23,790 nucleotides of DNA from Triparma columacea (lineage: Eukaryota > Sar > Bolidophyceae > Parmales > Triparmaceae): positions 1,248 to 25,037 of the forward strand of contig BRYA01000225.1 in NCBI GenBank assembly GCA_030267965.1, in the 5' to 3' direction. The position numbers and the translations under genes are program-made. The notes under the pieces were generated by a model, which made no database searches, had not been told where the DNA came from, and worked only from the letters and a program-made list of their open reading frames with translations. Within the stretch, counting starts at the first letter, position 1, and each line of letters opens with the position of its first letter. Positions 8,997 through 19,524 of this stretch are shown here, one piece after another.

Positions 8997-11900
8997 ATGT
9001 TCTCCTTCGTAACCATCATCCTCCTGATATGTACCACCCTTATCTATCCTACGAACTCTTCCACACCGTCTGGACTCGCGCTAACTTTCTCATCACGTCC
9101 TGAAATGGATTCCCCAGGGGAAGGTGAGAGTGTTTAAGGGAATGCAATGAAGTTTTGCAGAGTTGGGGTGAAGCAACAACCTTCATCCAGACCCACTAAC
9201 ACGAACCTTTCCGGGCGTTTGCCACCTCGTTTCGTTATTCGCAATCGATCCACTTGTCAGTCCGAACTATACCCTTCCTCTCCCCTTCAGCCTCATTCTC
9301 CCTAACTCTTCGCTTCAGGTACTCCGTCATGTCTGCGTACACCCACAACTCCAAGGGGGCTGTAGATTTCTACGGGCACATTCTCGGCCTCGAGACCTCC
9401 TCCGGGTCCCTCGCCTCCTTTGACATGTACTCGAAGCCCAACTTCTTCATCATGGGTTCAATTTTCCAGGGCCCCTCCGTCCAGTATACCGACACAGCCC
9501 CCAACTCAGAGGCTACCAACTGGCACAAGGTTGGTATCAGCTACGATGCGACCACCCACACGGCAGCTTACTCTCTAGATGACTGGTATAACGAGACGGT
9601 AACATTGGAGAGTCCAATACACCCTGGGGAAGAGACAGACGCTTTTGTCAGGCTCGGGATCAACCGCAGGAGCACCCTGCACTTCAACGGTCTCGTAGAC
9701 GATGTTTGTGTTTACGATAGACCACTTACAGCTGACGAGGTGAGAAGGGGAAAAAAAATCAAACAAACACGAAAGCCTAAACACAAATCTAACCCTTTCC
9801 TCGCCTCTCACTCCGCTTACTGCAGCTCAAATCTACCGTCGAGGGCTGCCTACAGGATTCTTCACTAAAGCTCGAGCTGCTGTTTGAGGACGACGGGCCC
9901 CCCGCCCAATCCCCCTCAATCTTTGATTCCTCCTCCTCCTCCTTGCTCGGCTACGCCACCGCCCAAACCGCCGACGGTCTCGTGCTGGGCTTCGGTGGCG
10001 ACGGAGTTGTCTCTCACGCTCCGTCCTACACATCAAAGGACCCATCCCTCTCCCGGGCCAGTGCGATTGTGTGCTCTGCCTCCTCGGCGACTTGTGACCT
10101 AACTGCACATATCCTTGCCTCCTGCGGATCTTGCACGTCAATTTCGCTCGAATCTGTATCCTTTGGGTCCATCGATATCAATTCTGGATCCTCTCCACCC
10201 TCAACCTCTACCTACATCCTCACCCTAACCTCGACAGACCCAGTGACGACTTTCCCAAGCCACAAACTAATTTATACAATAACGAATTCAGACTCGTCCA
10301 CCTCTCCCAGGATCCTCCACATCCTCCCCAACGCCCCCCCCGTCGCCAACGGCGTAAAGACCATACCTGAACCAATGGAGTTTGTGCTCCCCGGGTCCGC
10401 GAACGTCATCAAGGCCGCCCACTTCTCCGACCACGACCCTGAGTTCCAGCCCGTGACGGCCGAGCTCAAGGTGAAGAGCGGATGTTTGGGGATGAAGTTC
10501 TTCCAATTCAATTCAACGCAGGCCCGGGCGTTTTCCCCGAGTGACGATGACTCGTATTACTACGCAGACGACGACGGCAGCGATGATATGAGCTACTATT
10601 ACTACGGCTATGACATGGATTTGCTCCACGCTGGGGCAATGGATGAGGACGACAACATTGACGTCGTGGACATCACCTCGTCTGTAAATAGTGGCTCGTT
10701 CGTTCCCATCACTGACTTTTACCTGAGAACCCTTGTCCTCTCAACCCACAGCGAAAGCGACTACGACCCTGCGTACAACTGCACGCTTCAGTACCGGCTC
10801 TTCGATGGGGAGCTTTACTCAAACTACGCTACCAAACCTGTGCTGATGAAGCAACCCCCATACGCCCCCAAGGTGGTCGCGTCATCCAAGACATTAGATG
10901 AGGACGCCGAGAAGGTTGAGATCGCCCTTTCTCTCACCACTTCGTCCTTCGAATCTTCCGTTGTCTCCCTTGAGCTTCCCGAAAATTATGAGACAATGGG
11001 ATCCTTCTACCAGCACGACGGATTAACCGAGATTAAGAGGGACCTCGGATCTTCCACCTTTGACCAGTACCCGACCTCCGCAACGGCGTCAAGCGAGTGG
11101 GACGCGGAGGGATACAATGTGAACGCGCTGCTGGGACCGCCCGATCTTTATCCAATCCACGGTGATGCAGAGGGGGCTTGGCAACCATCTGGGGAAGATC
11201 TTGACTTCTTTACCACGATTACGGTAGACATACCCGTCTTCATGAACAAGTTGACAGTCTACGAGACGTGGAGCCCTCGAAAAATTGTGCGGGTTGAGAC
11301 TCTTGATCACGACGATCCTAGCGCTTCTTTCGTCACAGTCTACGAAAGAGAGGGCGGTCTTGGAGAGCTCACTACCACGGCGAAGACGCAGGCCAGTTTG
11401 GAGGATATTGTCCTCTGCCCTACCTCTTACAAATCGAGCAAAATCAAGATTCACGTTCAGCTGGTCAGCTCTTCAGATTGGTACGCTCTAGACGCTGTCG
11501 CAGTGTCCGGCTACGCTGAGGGAGCGTTGAACGTTGTTAGCGACAGCACGTCAATCTTCTTCCAGCCCGCGGCAGACTTTAACGGAAAGGTCGACGCATC
11601 CATTTCAATTATTGACTGTCCTTTCTTCAGGAGTAGTAGGCTGGCTAGTGAGTCCGAGAGGAAGTCCGAACTAGATCTCGTGGTCATGCCCATCCCTGAC
11701 GCCCCCGTTGCATCCGATATTGAAGTAGAGGTCGAGGCTGGGGCTACAGACCCTGCAGAATACGTACTGGATCTAAATGGTGCCGTAACCAACGTCGATG
11801 GAAACCCCTTGAAGATATCGTTTGAGGACTTTGCGGGTGGGACTATCTCAGTGAGGGTAGGGGGAGTCACTCAGACCGTGGAAGACAGGTGAGACCGGAA

Positions 11901-13586
11901 TTGCTAGCGAAGCGAGTGCGACTCTGCAACACTTGCCAAGGGCTGGTCATGGTTGTCTCTGCGCTCGTTTTATCTCTAACCCCATTGCTCACTCATCGCA
12001 GTTCCTCATCGTTTGGTTTGACAGGTTCCGTAGATTTCCTATTCGTGCCGACATCTTCGACAATCGGTGGACCTGCTGTTATCTTGGAGATCACCTACAA
12101 GGTCACCGACGATGTCTCAGGGCTTAGTTCAAGTGGCAAGGTTTTAGTGAACATTGAAGGCACGGCCGAGGAGTCAGGACTTAAGATGGAGAAAATTTTG
12201 ACCATCACCCTGCCAATTGTTGGAGTCATCATCTTGGCCATCTGTGTGAGGGAGTACAGTGTAAGGAACCAACTGGCAGATGACCAAAAACAAATACAGG
12301 AACTTCAGGAGAACCTTAAGTTAGCCATGGCATACAATCAGAAGGAACAGGAAATGATTGAAAAGCAGATCGTGACATTCCGGGGCCACTACCAAAAGAA
12401 AGGGAACGCTGGGGAGGACGCCCTCGAGAAGTTGCTGATTAACAACGAGGACATTGAGAGCCATGAGATGATAGGGAAAGGCGCCTTCGGCGAGGTGTTC
12501 AAGGCGGTGTATAGAGGCCAGCCAGTGGCCATAAAGACGCTGAGGCAAATCGACGAAGAGAATTTAGAACGTTTCAGGGACGAGATTTTGCTGACGGGCG
12601 ATTTGCATCACGACCACTGCGTGAATATGGTGGGGGCAATCTGGTGCAAAGATTTGATGGCCTTAGTAATGGAATTCTGCGAGAAAGGCACGAGCGTCGA
12701 TGTCCTGAAGAAGGACGGGGCGTCCTTCACCTGGGACGACCCTTTGCTCAAGTGGTGCACCGACACGGCGAAAGCAATGAAGTACTTGCACCACGTTTCG
12801 TACTTTGACGTCAGAAGTTCCACCAAGGTCAAAGGGATAGTGCACCGTGACTTGAAGCCGGAAAACTGTTTAGTAACCGAGACATACGCTCTAAAGGTGG
12901 CTGATTTTGGCGAGGCGCGCGCTCTCGATGAAGAGAATAAAATGACACAGGTTGGGACCCCATTGTACATCGCCCCTGAGATCGTCAGGGGAGATATGTA
13001 CGACTCATCGGTCGATGTCTACAGCTATGCTATGACGATCCTAGAGTTCAGTTTGAGGGGGAGGAAGGGATTTGCTCATGTACTTCACGATGTCATGAAT
13101 GCAGAGAAATTGAAGGATAACCCCAGAAGAATCACGCTGAAAAATCCCAGTCAGTCAAGGCTGAGCTACTTAATGATAAACAAGGGATGGCGGCCACACG
13201 CAGATTACATGCATGGAGAACAAGCCAAAAAATACTTCGACATGCCAAAAGGCATAGCAGGCCTCGCCCGACTCTGTTGGAGCGAGAACCCAAAGGAAAG
13301 GCCAACCTTCGATGATATTGTTCACTTTCTGGCAGAGGACGCGAAGAAGGACATCGAGGGAATGCACCACGAAGCTTCGAGCGAAGGTGGGGGCGCAACC
13401 AATAGGAGGACGAGCACCAGCGGCAGCCTGGCCATGAGGCTAGCGACTCTTGAATCAGAGGCTGCACCCAAGAGCAAGGAAGACAAATTGACAGAGCAGG
13501 TCGATTCCTTAAAGGAGGAGCTGCAGAACATGGTGGAAAGGCTCTCCAAGTACGAAGAGTGTAGGGTATACACCCAGAAATTTTGA
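8997..13586 (+). CDS. Receptor-like kinase: LamG ectodomain, one TM helix, TKL-type kinase
   Basis: Exons 8997-9123, 9291-9739, 9826-11888 and 12002-13586 (phases 1, 0 and 2; all donors gtgaga) encode about 1407 residues. The first exon is short; an in-frame stop at 8979 fixes the ATG, which opens a signal peptide 'MFSFVTIILLICTTLI'. Residues ~26-192 are a concanavalin/LamG-like sandwich ending 'HFNGLVDDVCVYDRPLT', the usual LamG close. Residues ~355-600 look like cadherin-type repeats ('SDHDPEF', 'LDEDAEK'). Residues ~613-757 resemble a galactose-binding (discoidin-like) domain: 'ALLGPPDLYPIHGD', 'TVYETWSPRKIVRVE', 'WYALDAVAVSGYAE'. One membrane helix lies at ~945-963, then a Gln/Glu-rich juxtamembrane coil. 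The kinase has 'GKGAFGEV' (1038), 'VAIK' (Lys1058), 'HRDLKPEN' (1161), 'DFGEA' (1181) and an APE motif, all intact. The C-tail is a predicted coil. Likely an active cell-surface receptor for a glycan or neighbouring-cell ligand; ligand unknown. Confidence 0.85.
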
Positions 13587-13595
13587 ACGTCCAAC

Positions 13596-13627
13596 GGGTC
13601 CAAAATTATAGAAGGGTCCAAATTATA
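13596..13627. repeat. Short tandem repeat in 3' flank of the receptor kinase
   Basis: Two near-identical 14-15 base copies, GGGTCCAAAATTATA at 13596 and GGGTCCAAATTATA at 13614, spaced 18 bases apart, within 45 bases after the stop codon. Perhaps a 3'UTR or polyadenylation-region duplication; no known element. Confidence 0.6.
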
Positions 13628-13835
13628 TAAAACGCTGAGACGAATTAAGACGCAAAAATATTTTAAATTTCTACTACTTGTATTTCAAATGTCAACTACC
13701 TCTGATCTATCTACTGCCGCCGTCATTTTGGTCACGTCGTTCATGGACTCCTTTCACAACAAAAAGTGAGTTGGGAGTAAATTTTAGTGAGGTGGTGTGA
13801 GGGTCATTTTTGGCAAAAGGAACTTTCCTATTCCT

Positions 13836-14889
13836 ATGAAAAAACCTTTCGCGCTGCTCACCGTATCTCTCATATGCATATGTCCATCTGATGGATTCAT
13901 GGCGCAACTTACTTCCCATTCGTTCCCCTTGAGATCTTCTCTCAATCCCCCACCGACTTCACAGTTGATAAGGAAGAATGCTCCAGAGTTGCGTCCTCGG
14001 CATCAATCGTCACACACACTATCTGCAATTCCCCTGAATAATCCTTTATTGGAGGTATTCAACTCTATCGATATTGATGACAGTGGGACAATATGCGAAG
14101 ATGAACTGAAGGAGCTTCTCAATTCTCTCGGTATGGTGGCCAGTCACGATGAGGTTTCTGCGCTTTTCAAGACACTGGACGTCGACGGCTCGGGGTCGAT
14201 TTGTTTCGAGGAGTTTACTACATGGTACGAAGACACCCTTGAGACTTGTTTAATGGATGGGCCTTCCTCCCCATCCTCAATCATAGACAATATCAAGACT
14301 AGGAGAACAGGTGAGGCGAAACTAAAAGCCAAGCGAGCACGATACGAGCGAGGCGGGCCCTAAAACTAACCTCCCTCGCTTATCGCTTCACTCATCGCTA
14401 TAATCAGTAAACAACTTTAGCACGACACCCGTCCCCAAGGATCTCGTCACCGAGGCGCTCGAGGCCGCCATAATGGCTCCGAACCATCGGATGACAGAAC
14501 CTTGGCGCTTCATCTCTCTCGGACCCAAGGCCATCAAGAATGTCGCTGCCTTAAGCCCCACCAAGGAGAGCCGCTGGTCGGCTATTCCTGGTTGGATGGT
14601 CGTCACAGCGCCAAAGTCGTCCGACCCCCTTGTGGAGAAGGAGGACTATGCTGCCGTTTGTTGCGCGGTACAAAACTTCCAGCTCGCGCTCTGGGCTAAC
14701 AAGGTTGGAACCAAGTGGACGACGGGAGACATAACGAGAACCGATGCCTTCAACTCGATTTGTGGAATTGACGGAGAGGTGGAGAGTGTTGTTGGGTGTA
14801 TCTGGTACGGGTGGGCTGCAGGAGAGGGCGAGGTCAAGGAGGGGAAGAGGAGAAAGTCTGTGTCTGACGTTCTAAGCGAGTTGGAGTAA
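13836..14889 (+). CDS. EF-hand / nitroreductase fusion, probably plastid-targeted
   Basis: Exons 13836-14310 and 14408-14889, phase 1, intron 97 bases, encode about 318 residues. The ATG at 13836 opens a signal peptide ('MKKPFALLTVSLICICPS') followed by 'DGF' and a Ser/Arg/Pro-rich stretch almost free of acid residues. A Phe at the likely cleavage site resembles the ASAF-type bipartite presequence of secondary red plastids. Two EF-hands follow with complete 12-residue loops: 'DIDDSGTICEDE' at 79-90 and 'DVDGSGSICFEE' at 115-126 (Asp, Asp, Ser, Gly, Ile, Glu in canonical places). The C-terminal half, from ~159, is a nitroreductase-like FMN domain: 'TVNNFSTTPVPKDL', 'EAAIMAPNHRMTEPWRF', 'YAAVCCAVQNFQLA' and 'GCIWYGWA'. 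Nitroreductase-fold enzymes use FMN and NAD(P)H on nitro, quinone or related substrates; the substrate here is unknown. The intron can pair its ends (see findings). Confidence 0.82.
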
Positions 14890-14908
14890 TACAACATGAC
14901 ATGTATCT

Positions 14909-16360
14909 TCACGAATCAGCTAACTTTTCATTGTTAAGGTTATCAGTCATGTCGCCGAAGTCTTCCATTTCAAAGAGAGCTCCGAGCTCAAAGTCGTCCA
15001 TAACTTCATCCATAGAGCTACTGATTCCCCTGCCACTTTCTGTTGTCCCTCCTTCTTTCCCTCGCTTCTTTGCCCCTCGTGCCCAGCACATCCAGAACAT
15101 CCCTCTCTTCCTCATCTGGTTGTAACGCCTGTCCTGCTTCTCGACGTCGACCAAAAGCTTTTCTAACGTCTCCGCGTCTACGTCGAGAAGAGCGCGGTGA
15201 CCTTTGGCCCAATTAACGAGGATGACGTGGAAGAAGATCCACAACGTGGCAATCGAAACGCATTGGACTATCTCAATGTCTCGGATGTCTTCCGCAGATC
15301 TGTTAACGAGCGCATCGAATCGGTAAGAGACATACCACGGCGATTAGAGCAGGCAACATCACCGTAGAGAGCTCATCGCATCGCTCCTCGCTCCTCACCT
15401 CCACCCAGACTCGAGAGAAACTTTGGCCCATGCATGCATTACTCCTTGCACGAAAAGGATGAGATGCTCGAGGTACATGTAATAATCGAGGCGCGTGAGG
15501 TAGTGAACGCGGGGAAGACTCTCTTTGTAAATGTACTTGAAGGCCGTGGAAGTTAGCAAAAGGGCGATGAGGGCATTAAAGCGATTCGCGAGGTCAGCTG
15601 TGTCGTTTCCAAAGGCAACCAACCCAAAGGCAACGATGATGAAGTAGAGAGGCACTACATTCGACAAATAGTAGCCAATCTTTCGGGAGACAGGCTGGTT
15701 GAAGATGAACATTGAGTGTGGTTGTTTTATGCTTGTTGTTGAGCCAACATCTTCAACCCTTACGAACGGAGTCCCTGGGGGACACAGATAATCCCACTCC
15801 GGCAACGTAAACCTTGTTCCCGAGAAAACCGAAGGATACTTTTTCTGAGACGCCAATGCCCACTGGACCTTTGTCACGTCTTGCCGAGCCCGGACTTTGA
15901 TCGAAAGCGATTGAACATCGAAAGGGAACTTGGCTAGTTCAAAATGCTCAAAAAACACCCCAGAGATTCTCTGTTTCATCGCTACCCGGCATGTGTTGCT
16001 ATCCTTACGACGGTAGAATTCAAATTCAGGTTCTGTAGAGAGGTCACTCGAGTTTAGCGATACTAAGTTTGCTACATCAAACTCTGGAACGAAATGGCGA
16101 GACATGTCAACGTTGGACTTATTGACCTTTCCAGAGGCTACAGGTAAAAACGTATTGTCCTCCCACTTACAAGTGAGGATGAAGTCACACAGGAAGGTGT
16201 TGGAAGAAGTATCTATGTTAAGGATCTTAATGATCTTCACGGAGACCTTGACCTGGACAGGATAAGCAGGACAAACGATATCGAGAGGGTAATCTGAGGC
16301 TGGACCTCCACCCCCAGATTTTTCCTGCATGCGGGAGAAGAGGGAGGAGTAGTTGAACAT
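14909..16360 (-). CDS. Pentameric ligand-gated ion channel, Cys-less (Pro-loop) type
   Basis: Exons 16360-15399 and 15299-14909 (intron 99 bases, GTGAGG...AACAG, phase 2) encode about 450 residues. Residues ~24-220 form the beta-sandwich ligand-binding domain, with 'KFPFDVQS' at 144-151, the Pro-loop core. The two flanking cysteines of animal Cys-loop receptors are absent, as in bacterial GLIC/ELIC-type channels. M1 is at ~229-249; M2 at ~254-277 ('LANRFNALIALLLTSTAF'); M3 at ~287-312, after 'SLPRVHYLTRLD'. M4 is in exon 2 at ~331-352 ('VSIATLWIFFHVILVNW'), so the intron lies between M3 and M4. The C-tail is charged and unusually long (~100 residues after M4) for this family, which often ends soon after M4. 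No signal peptide is visible at the chosen ATG, so a 5' exon may be missing. Ion selectivity and ligand cannot be read from sequence. Confidence 0.88.
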
Positions 16361-16546
16361 TATGGAGGAGGAATAGCTTGGAGGGGAAAAACAAGACAGA
16401 AAAGGTCAGAAAGCGAACCGAAGAGCCGCGAGAAGTATTAAGGTGTACGAGTGATGCTTCAGACAAGTTTAATATATCTGTTACAATTTCCACTCTCCAC
16501 TTTTTCTCTCCCCCAACCCTAACCCCCATCCCACCTGTTTGTGCGC
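16361..16546. promoter_or_regulatory. Compact divergent promoter region
   Basis: 186 bases separate the start codons of the ligand-gated channel (minus) and the coiled-coil protein (plus). It is purine-rich next to the channel gene and pyrimidine-rich next to the other, with an AT-rich patch TTTAATATATC near 16469 that could serve as a TATA-like element. The space leaves little room for two separate promoters, so shared control is plausible but untested. Confidence 0.45.
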
Positions 16547-19235
16547 ATGCCGCCGCCCAACCTCATCCGAGCGACGACTTTTCTCTCGCCCCAACCGCGC
16601 ACGGCTCCTCTTTCTCCGACGTTATCAACCCCCACAAGAGCAGCACCCCCACTTCCACCCCAAAGCTCTTCGAACCCAGTGTTGATAACTTCACACACAC
16701 TGAAGCAGTCACACTACTATGCCCACAACGACAGCGAGAACCACCCACCTTCAACTTCTCCCTCCCGACGGCCTCCTCGCGCCCCCTCCCCATCCCTCCT
16801 CCTCACATCCTTCCTGGGCGATTCCAATGAGTCCTCCTCCTTTCATGAAATGTCCAATATATCCGCGAGGAAGTCGTCCTTGAGAGACCCTTCCCCTACT
16901 CCGTCCGACGATTCTCTTTCCCGCTTTATCCAGCGTTCTGAGCGTGCCCGAAGTCCCTCAAACTCGCAAAAAAATATTCTCGTCCTGGCAGGGGCGAAGC
17001 TCGCCCTCCTCTTCGTCAAGGTTGTCAAGGTCTCCATCATGAGGGCCTTTATGACGTGGATGCACAACGCGAGCCACATCAAGACGAGCATCATGTGTGG
17101 CGAACGTATTTTGAGGGGGGTTCGAGATAGAAGGATGGTGAAATCCCTCCTGATAAAATTCAACACTTGGAAAATATTGTCCCACCTCTACCGCTCCGAC
17201 ACAACAAAGCTCCGCAACCGCAAAACGAACATCCTCAAGAGTACCCTGAAACGAAAGCACACACTGGCGCTCCGAGGCGCCTTCAATAGACTTAGATCCT
17301 CCACCCTCGTTCATCTCAAATATGACATCCAGTGCCTCAAACTTGAGCACTCCTCCCTCTCCACTGATTTTGCGAGACTTCTGCAGGACTTTGACAGGCT
17401 CAACGCCCACTCTGCATCCCTCGCAAGCAGGACCCTGACCGCGGAGACAAACACAATGCGCTACAACAACTTATTGAGGAGGTGAGATCAGAGACAAGAA
17501 TGGCAGCATCGCAACATCCACCCCAACCCGGCAATTCTAACCCATCTTTATTTCCCGCAGGACTACCATTGGCGCGGGTCTTCTGAAGCTCAACACTCTC
17601 CTCTGCTCCAAGACGACGTTGACGCTAATTTGGGGCAAACCCATGTCGGACTCCACCTCTCTTCTCAAGGCATTCTCCGGCCACCCCTGCTCAAAGTACT
17701 TTCGAAAATGGGACATTTTAACGCGCGCATCATCTTGGGCTGAGGGTGCCAAAAACCACGGTCTCTCTGAAAACCTGGAATGGCATCAGAACCGGGTCGA
17801 AAACCTTACGAAGCAGATGGCGTCCCTTCAGACGCAAGCAGACGAGAGAAAGTGGTCGGTCGACGTCATGGCAAAGCAGGTCGTGAGGGGAACCGAGGAG
17901 AATGCCAACATGAAGCTCATCATAAGCGACCTGCAGGAAAAGCTGGACGCGAAACAGCTAACCGAGAGAAACCTTAGGATGGAAGTTGACAACTTCAAGG
18001 AGATGCTCGAGGCGCAGGTCGAGAGGGTTATCGAGCACAGCGATATGGAAACCTCCCAAAGGCTGCGCGAGGAGAGCCCCCAAAAAGAGGAGAAAGAGCG
18101 CACCAAGATCCCTCACTTTGGGACTCCATCGAAGGCGCTTTTGAGCAGGAGCCAAAACTCTCTCCTTTCGAGGTTAGAGAACGAGGCCGGGGCAGTAATG
18201 AAAAATCTAGGCCGCGAAGACAATAAACCGTCTCCCGACAAGAACGGGAGCAACAGTGGCTTCTTCATTAAAGGGCAAGGCGTCGGGATAGAAGACCTAA
18301 ACTCGACCTCAAGAAGACAGCCACCGCCGTCGTCCGGTTTCGCAGAGCACATTGACGAGAAGATACTCAGCAGCGTCAGGGGCCACCCCACACAGAATGT
18401 TCTCGCAATGAACCAGGAGGGCCTTCTGGATTGCTTCAAGCACTATTCGAGGAACCAGCACACAAGCAAGGCCAAGCAGAGGAAGAGGACCTTCTCTTCC
18501 ACCGCCACAACTGCAAACGCAATCGACGATGGGGGAGTGAGGGTGCTTGATGAGGCCAGCTACATGAGATTCGCAAGGGAAATGAGCCTCACAACGATCC
18601 TCCCCAACTCCAAGCTTCTTGGGGCCTTCAGAAGCTGCGCCATCAGGACCAACGGCGAGCAAAGGCCGATCCTCGACAGCCAGCACTTTTGCTCCTGCCT
18701 CGCCGTTGTTGCAATGCTTGTGTTTGAGGGCGAGCCGGAACTCACCGCAAGGGAGAAAGTTGGAACGTTGTTGTCCACCCTCGACTCGAAAAATAGATTC
18801 CTCAAGTACCCCGCACCTATTCTGGTTGGATCTGAGCACGAAACCATCCTCTGGGAAATATTTCAGAACTACTGCAGTGTAATTGATCGGAGGAAGGGGA
18901 ACGGCGAGGGCGGAGTGACGAGCAGTGGATTTGCCAAGTTTGTCAAGGAGTTTGGCATCCTCAAGGGGATCCCTGCAAGCTCAGGGAAGACTGATGCAAT
19001 ATTCACCGAGGTGGTAACGAGGAGAGCTGCCAGGAGCAACAACAGGCAAACCGCGGAAGTCAAGCACAGTGGGACCCACGCCACCAACACGAAAAAGATG
19101 AGCTTTGATGACTTTGTGCTGTCAGTCTCGTACCTCGGGCGAGCCAAGGAAAGGGAGGGATTCGAGGCGGTGGACGACGCCGTCGTGGTTAAGGCTTGCG
19201 TAGACGACTTGATGGAATACATGAGGGCTATGTAG
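16547..19235 (+). CDS. Large coiled-coil protein with Sfi1-like Trp repeats and TPPP/EF-hand-like C-terminus
   Basis: Exons 16547-17481 and 17561-19235, phase 2, intron 79 bases, encode about 869 residues. I do not recognise a named family. The N-terminal ~130 residues are Pro/Ser-rich and probably disordered. Between ~150 and 380 there are repeated short helices ending in aromatic-basic pairs ('IMRAFMTWMHN', 'LLIKFNTWKILS', 'ALRGAFNRLRSS', 'CSKYFRKWDIL'), which resemble Sfi1/centrin-binding repeats. A coiled coil spans ~384-474. A Ser/Pro linker precedes a helical C-terminal half (~600-860) whose last part ('SGFAKFVKEFGI' ... 'KKMSFDDFVLSV') resembles the p25-alpha/TPPP or degenerate EF-hand fold, without complete calcium loops. 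This combination suggests a basal body, spindle-pole or other cytoskeletal role; that is inference. Confidence 0.7.
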
Positions 19236-19524
19236 GGCTATGTTATAGTTATAGTATGCAAATTGTCTGAAAATTACACTCACCTCAATTCTGGAGTTTT
19301 ACCCGAGTTTTGGTTCTGATCTCCAGATTACCACACTCTATTTCTACAGCCCCTCCTGTCCCGACGTGGCACAAAAACGCGCAGCAAATCTCCACCGTTG
19401 CATCAATTGCCCCACGTTCCTCTACCGTCACTCCCCCCCTGTCCTCCAACCTCTCACCCCGGGGCAACCCTAACTTCCACCGTCTCCCTCTTCATTCACT
19501 TGACTCCATACGGGGCAATACGAT

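Noticed and set aside
8849..9103. 84-codon open frame upstream of the receptor kinase
   Set aside because: CT-rich leader translated by chance; the true first exon (8997-9123) overlaps it in another frame and encodes a signal peptide that splices in phase.
18309..18839. 176-codon open frame on the minus strand
   Set aside because: It lies wholly inside the second exon of the plus-strand coiled-coil gene, shows no domain, and is a codon-composition shadow.
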